A stretch of 6,852 nt of DNA from Planctomycetota bacterium (GTDB taxonomy: Bacteria > Planctomycetota > Phycisphaerae > UBA1845), in the NCBI GenBank assembly GCA_024278775.1, contig JAJRSP010000038.1:1-6852 (forward strand). The letters are read 5' to 3'. The translations under genes were made by a program, and so were the position numbers. Under the pieces are notes generated by a model. The model had not been told where the DNA came from and did not search any database. It was given only the letters and a program-made list of their open reading frames with translations. Within the stretch, counting starts at the first letter, position 1. Each line of letters starts with the position of its first letter. Below are positions 5,755 through 6,852 of the stretch, in pieces.

Positions 5755-6852
5755 GTGAGTATATGCATTGACGATCCGACAATGGCGGAGCGGGAGGGGG
5801 ACGCCGTGCGTGAGCGGGTGGAACTGATCCTGTCCCGTTTGGACCGACTTCCAACGCTGCCGGCGGTGGTTAACCGACTGCTGGCCGTCACCTCTTCGGA
5901 AACCACGAACGTTCGTGATGTGGTCGAAATCATCGAGGTCGATCCCGCGCTGACGGCGTTGGTGTTGCGCATGGTATCTCGAAGCGATCTCGGCGTCCGA
6001 ACCGACGCGATGACAGTGTCGCGTGCGGTATCGCTGCTTGGATTTGCGGCGGTGAGAAATGCGGTACTCGCGGTCAAAGTCTTCGAATGCGTTTTTGATT
6101 CCCATAATGATGCGGAACTCGCGGCGCACCACCGAGCCGTGTGGATGCATATGGTCGGCGTGGCGTGTACGTGCGAGCTTCTGTGCCTAGAGTCACGGCA
6201 GCGGGATCGTTCGGCGGAGGCGTTTGTTGCCGGGTTGCTGCACGACATCGGTAAAATCGCGTTGCTCGCCTGCATGCCGAAGGCGTATGCCCGAGTTATT
6301 CACACGGCGGAAGAGAGAGACATTTGCATCTGTGATGCCGAGTTGGAAGCGTTCGGCATTGACCATACGGTGGCGGGCAAGCATCTGACCTTGTCGTGGG
6401 GGCTGCCCCGGAGCATCGTGGAGTGTAGCTGGCTACATCACCAGGCACCGGAGGGGCTTCCCTCCACTGTGTCGGACAAGTTTCTGGTGGGTCTGGTTCA
6501 TGCCGCGGACGAACTGGTACGTTTGCGGGGTATTGGTTATTCAGGGTACACTTCGAGGGCTGGTTTGGGTGCGAGAACCGCGGAGTCACGGCTTGATGAC
6601 AAGCTGGTGGCACGCGTGATGCAAGCCCTTCCGTCGCGTGTTGATCCCATCGTGTCCATGTTTGACCTGTCGGGGCCGGATAGTGCGAGCGTTTCGGTTG
6701 AGGCGTTGTTTGATGCCAACCGACGTTTGAGCCAGACCAATGCCAAGCTGATCGCAGACAACCGGGGGTTGCAGTCGGGTCTGCGTGTTCTGGATGCGCT
6801 GTACAGCTTCCACCGTTCGTCTTTCCATGCGGAATCTGCGGCGGATGTCTGC
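5755..6852 (+). CDS. HDOD-domain signalling protein, 3' end beyond the window
   Basis: The frame is open from a GTG at 5755 to the right edge (366 codons, no stop). A G-rich stretch with GGGGGGTG lies about 7 nt upstream of the GTG; an in-frame ATG at 5782 is the alternative. Residues about 25-255 are an HDOD domain, a relative of HD phosphohydrolases found in bacterial signalling. It shows the typical LDRLPTLPAVVNRLL start and GIDHTVAG...SWGLP...WLHHQ end. Unlike many HDOD proteins it keeps a full set of possible metal ligands: H132, H163 and D164 (LLHDIGK), H204, H228 and H229, and D252. It may therefore be catalytic, but no substrate can be named. Residues about 317-352 look like a coiled coil (EALFDANRRLSQTNAKLIAD), which often links to an output domain such as GAF, histidine kinase or GGDEF; that part is outside the window. 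It is probably co-transcribed with the HTH-receiver gene and works in the same pathway. Confidence 0.88.
   Translation, partial: MSICIDDPTMAEREGDAVRERVELILSRLDRLPTLPAVVNRLLAVTSSETTNVRDVVEIIEVDPALTALVLRMVSRSDLGVRTDAMTVSRAVSLLGFAAVRNAVLAVKVFECVFDSHNDAELAAHHRAVWMHMVGVACTCELLCLESRQRDRSAEAFVAGLLHDIGKIALLACMPKAYARVIHTAEERDICICDAELEAFGIDHTVAGKHLTLSWGLPRSIVECSWLHHQAPEGLPSTVSDKFLVGLVHAADELVRLRGIGYSGYTSRAGLGARTAESRLDDKLVARVMQALPSRVDPIVSMFDLSGPDSASVSVEALFDANRRLSQTNAKLIADNRGLQSGLRVLDALYSFHRSSFHAESAADVC

Noticed and set aside
5551..6275. Two minus-strand frames of about 200 residues opposite the end of the regulator and the HDOD gene
   Set aside because: They are arginine- and serine-rich shadows; the plus-strand frame has intact HDOD and receiver motifs.

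Overview
The window is 6.85 kb of moderately GC-rich bacterial chromosome. It looks like ordinary genomic DNA: there is no transposase, phage gene, CRISPR array, tRNA or rRNA. The phylum cannot be fixed from the sequence. The MnmG protein carries the variant string MLNRSKGPAVW, where the better known proteobacterial and firmicute proteins have an arginine after GPAV. The regulator is an excisionase-type HTH joined to a receiver domain, and it is followed by an HDOD protein. These traits point away from Proteobacteria and Firmicutes and towards a group such as Planctomycetota, Gemmatimonadota or Bacteroidota-like lineages; this is inference only.

Left part, minus strand (1-812): the start of a gene that runs off the left edge (ATG at 20), preceded by a strong Shine-Dalgarno that lies inside a long hairpin, and upstream of it a left-handed beta-helix sugar N-acetyltransferase with a C-terminal zinc-ribbon-like tail (171-812). 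Divergent from the acetyltransferase, across about 175 bp, is a cobalamin-binding-domain radical SAM enzyme (988-2601, plus strand).

Middle: a 64-residue protein of unknown function (2598-2792, minus) converges on the radical SAM gene, and the two genes share one CTAG as overlapping stop codons. After about 265 bp comes full-length mnmG (3058-4917, plus), the FAD-dependent tRNA wobble-uridine modification enzyme, apparently with a TTG start. Its usual partners mnmE and rsmG are not next to it.

Right part (5020-6852, plus): a good sigma70-like promoter whose -10 box lies in an inverted repeat precedes a two-gene set. The first gene is an HTH-receiver regulator with a complete phosphorylation site. 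The second, 50 nt later, is an HDOD/HD-domain protein that runs off the right edge. They probably form one signalling operon, possibly controlled by its own HTH protein.

The least ordinary item is the leader hairpin at 23-84. Its minus-strand transcript would pair the Shine-Dalgarno of the leftmost gene with a perfect anti-Shine-Dalgarno arm, the layout of a translational switch.
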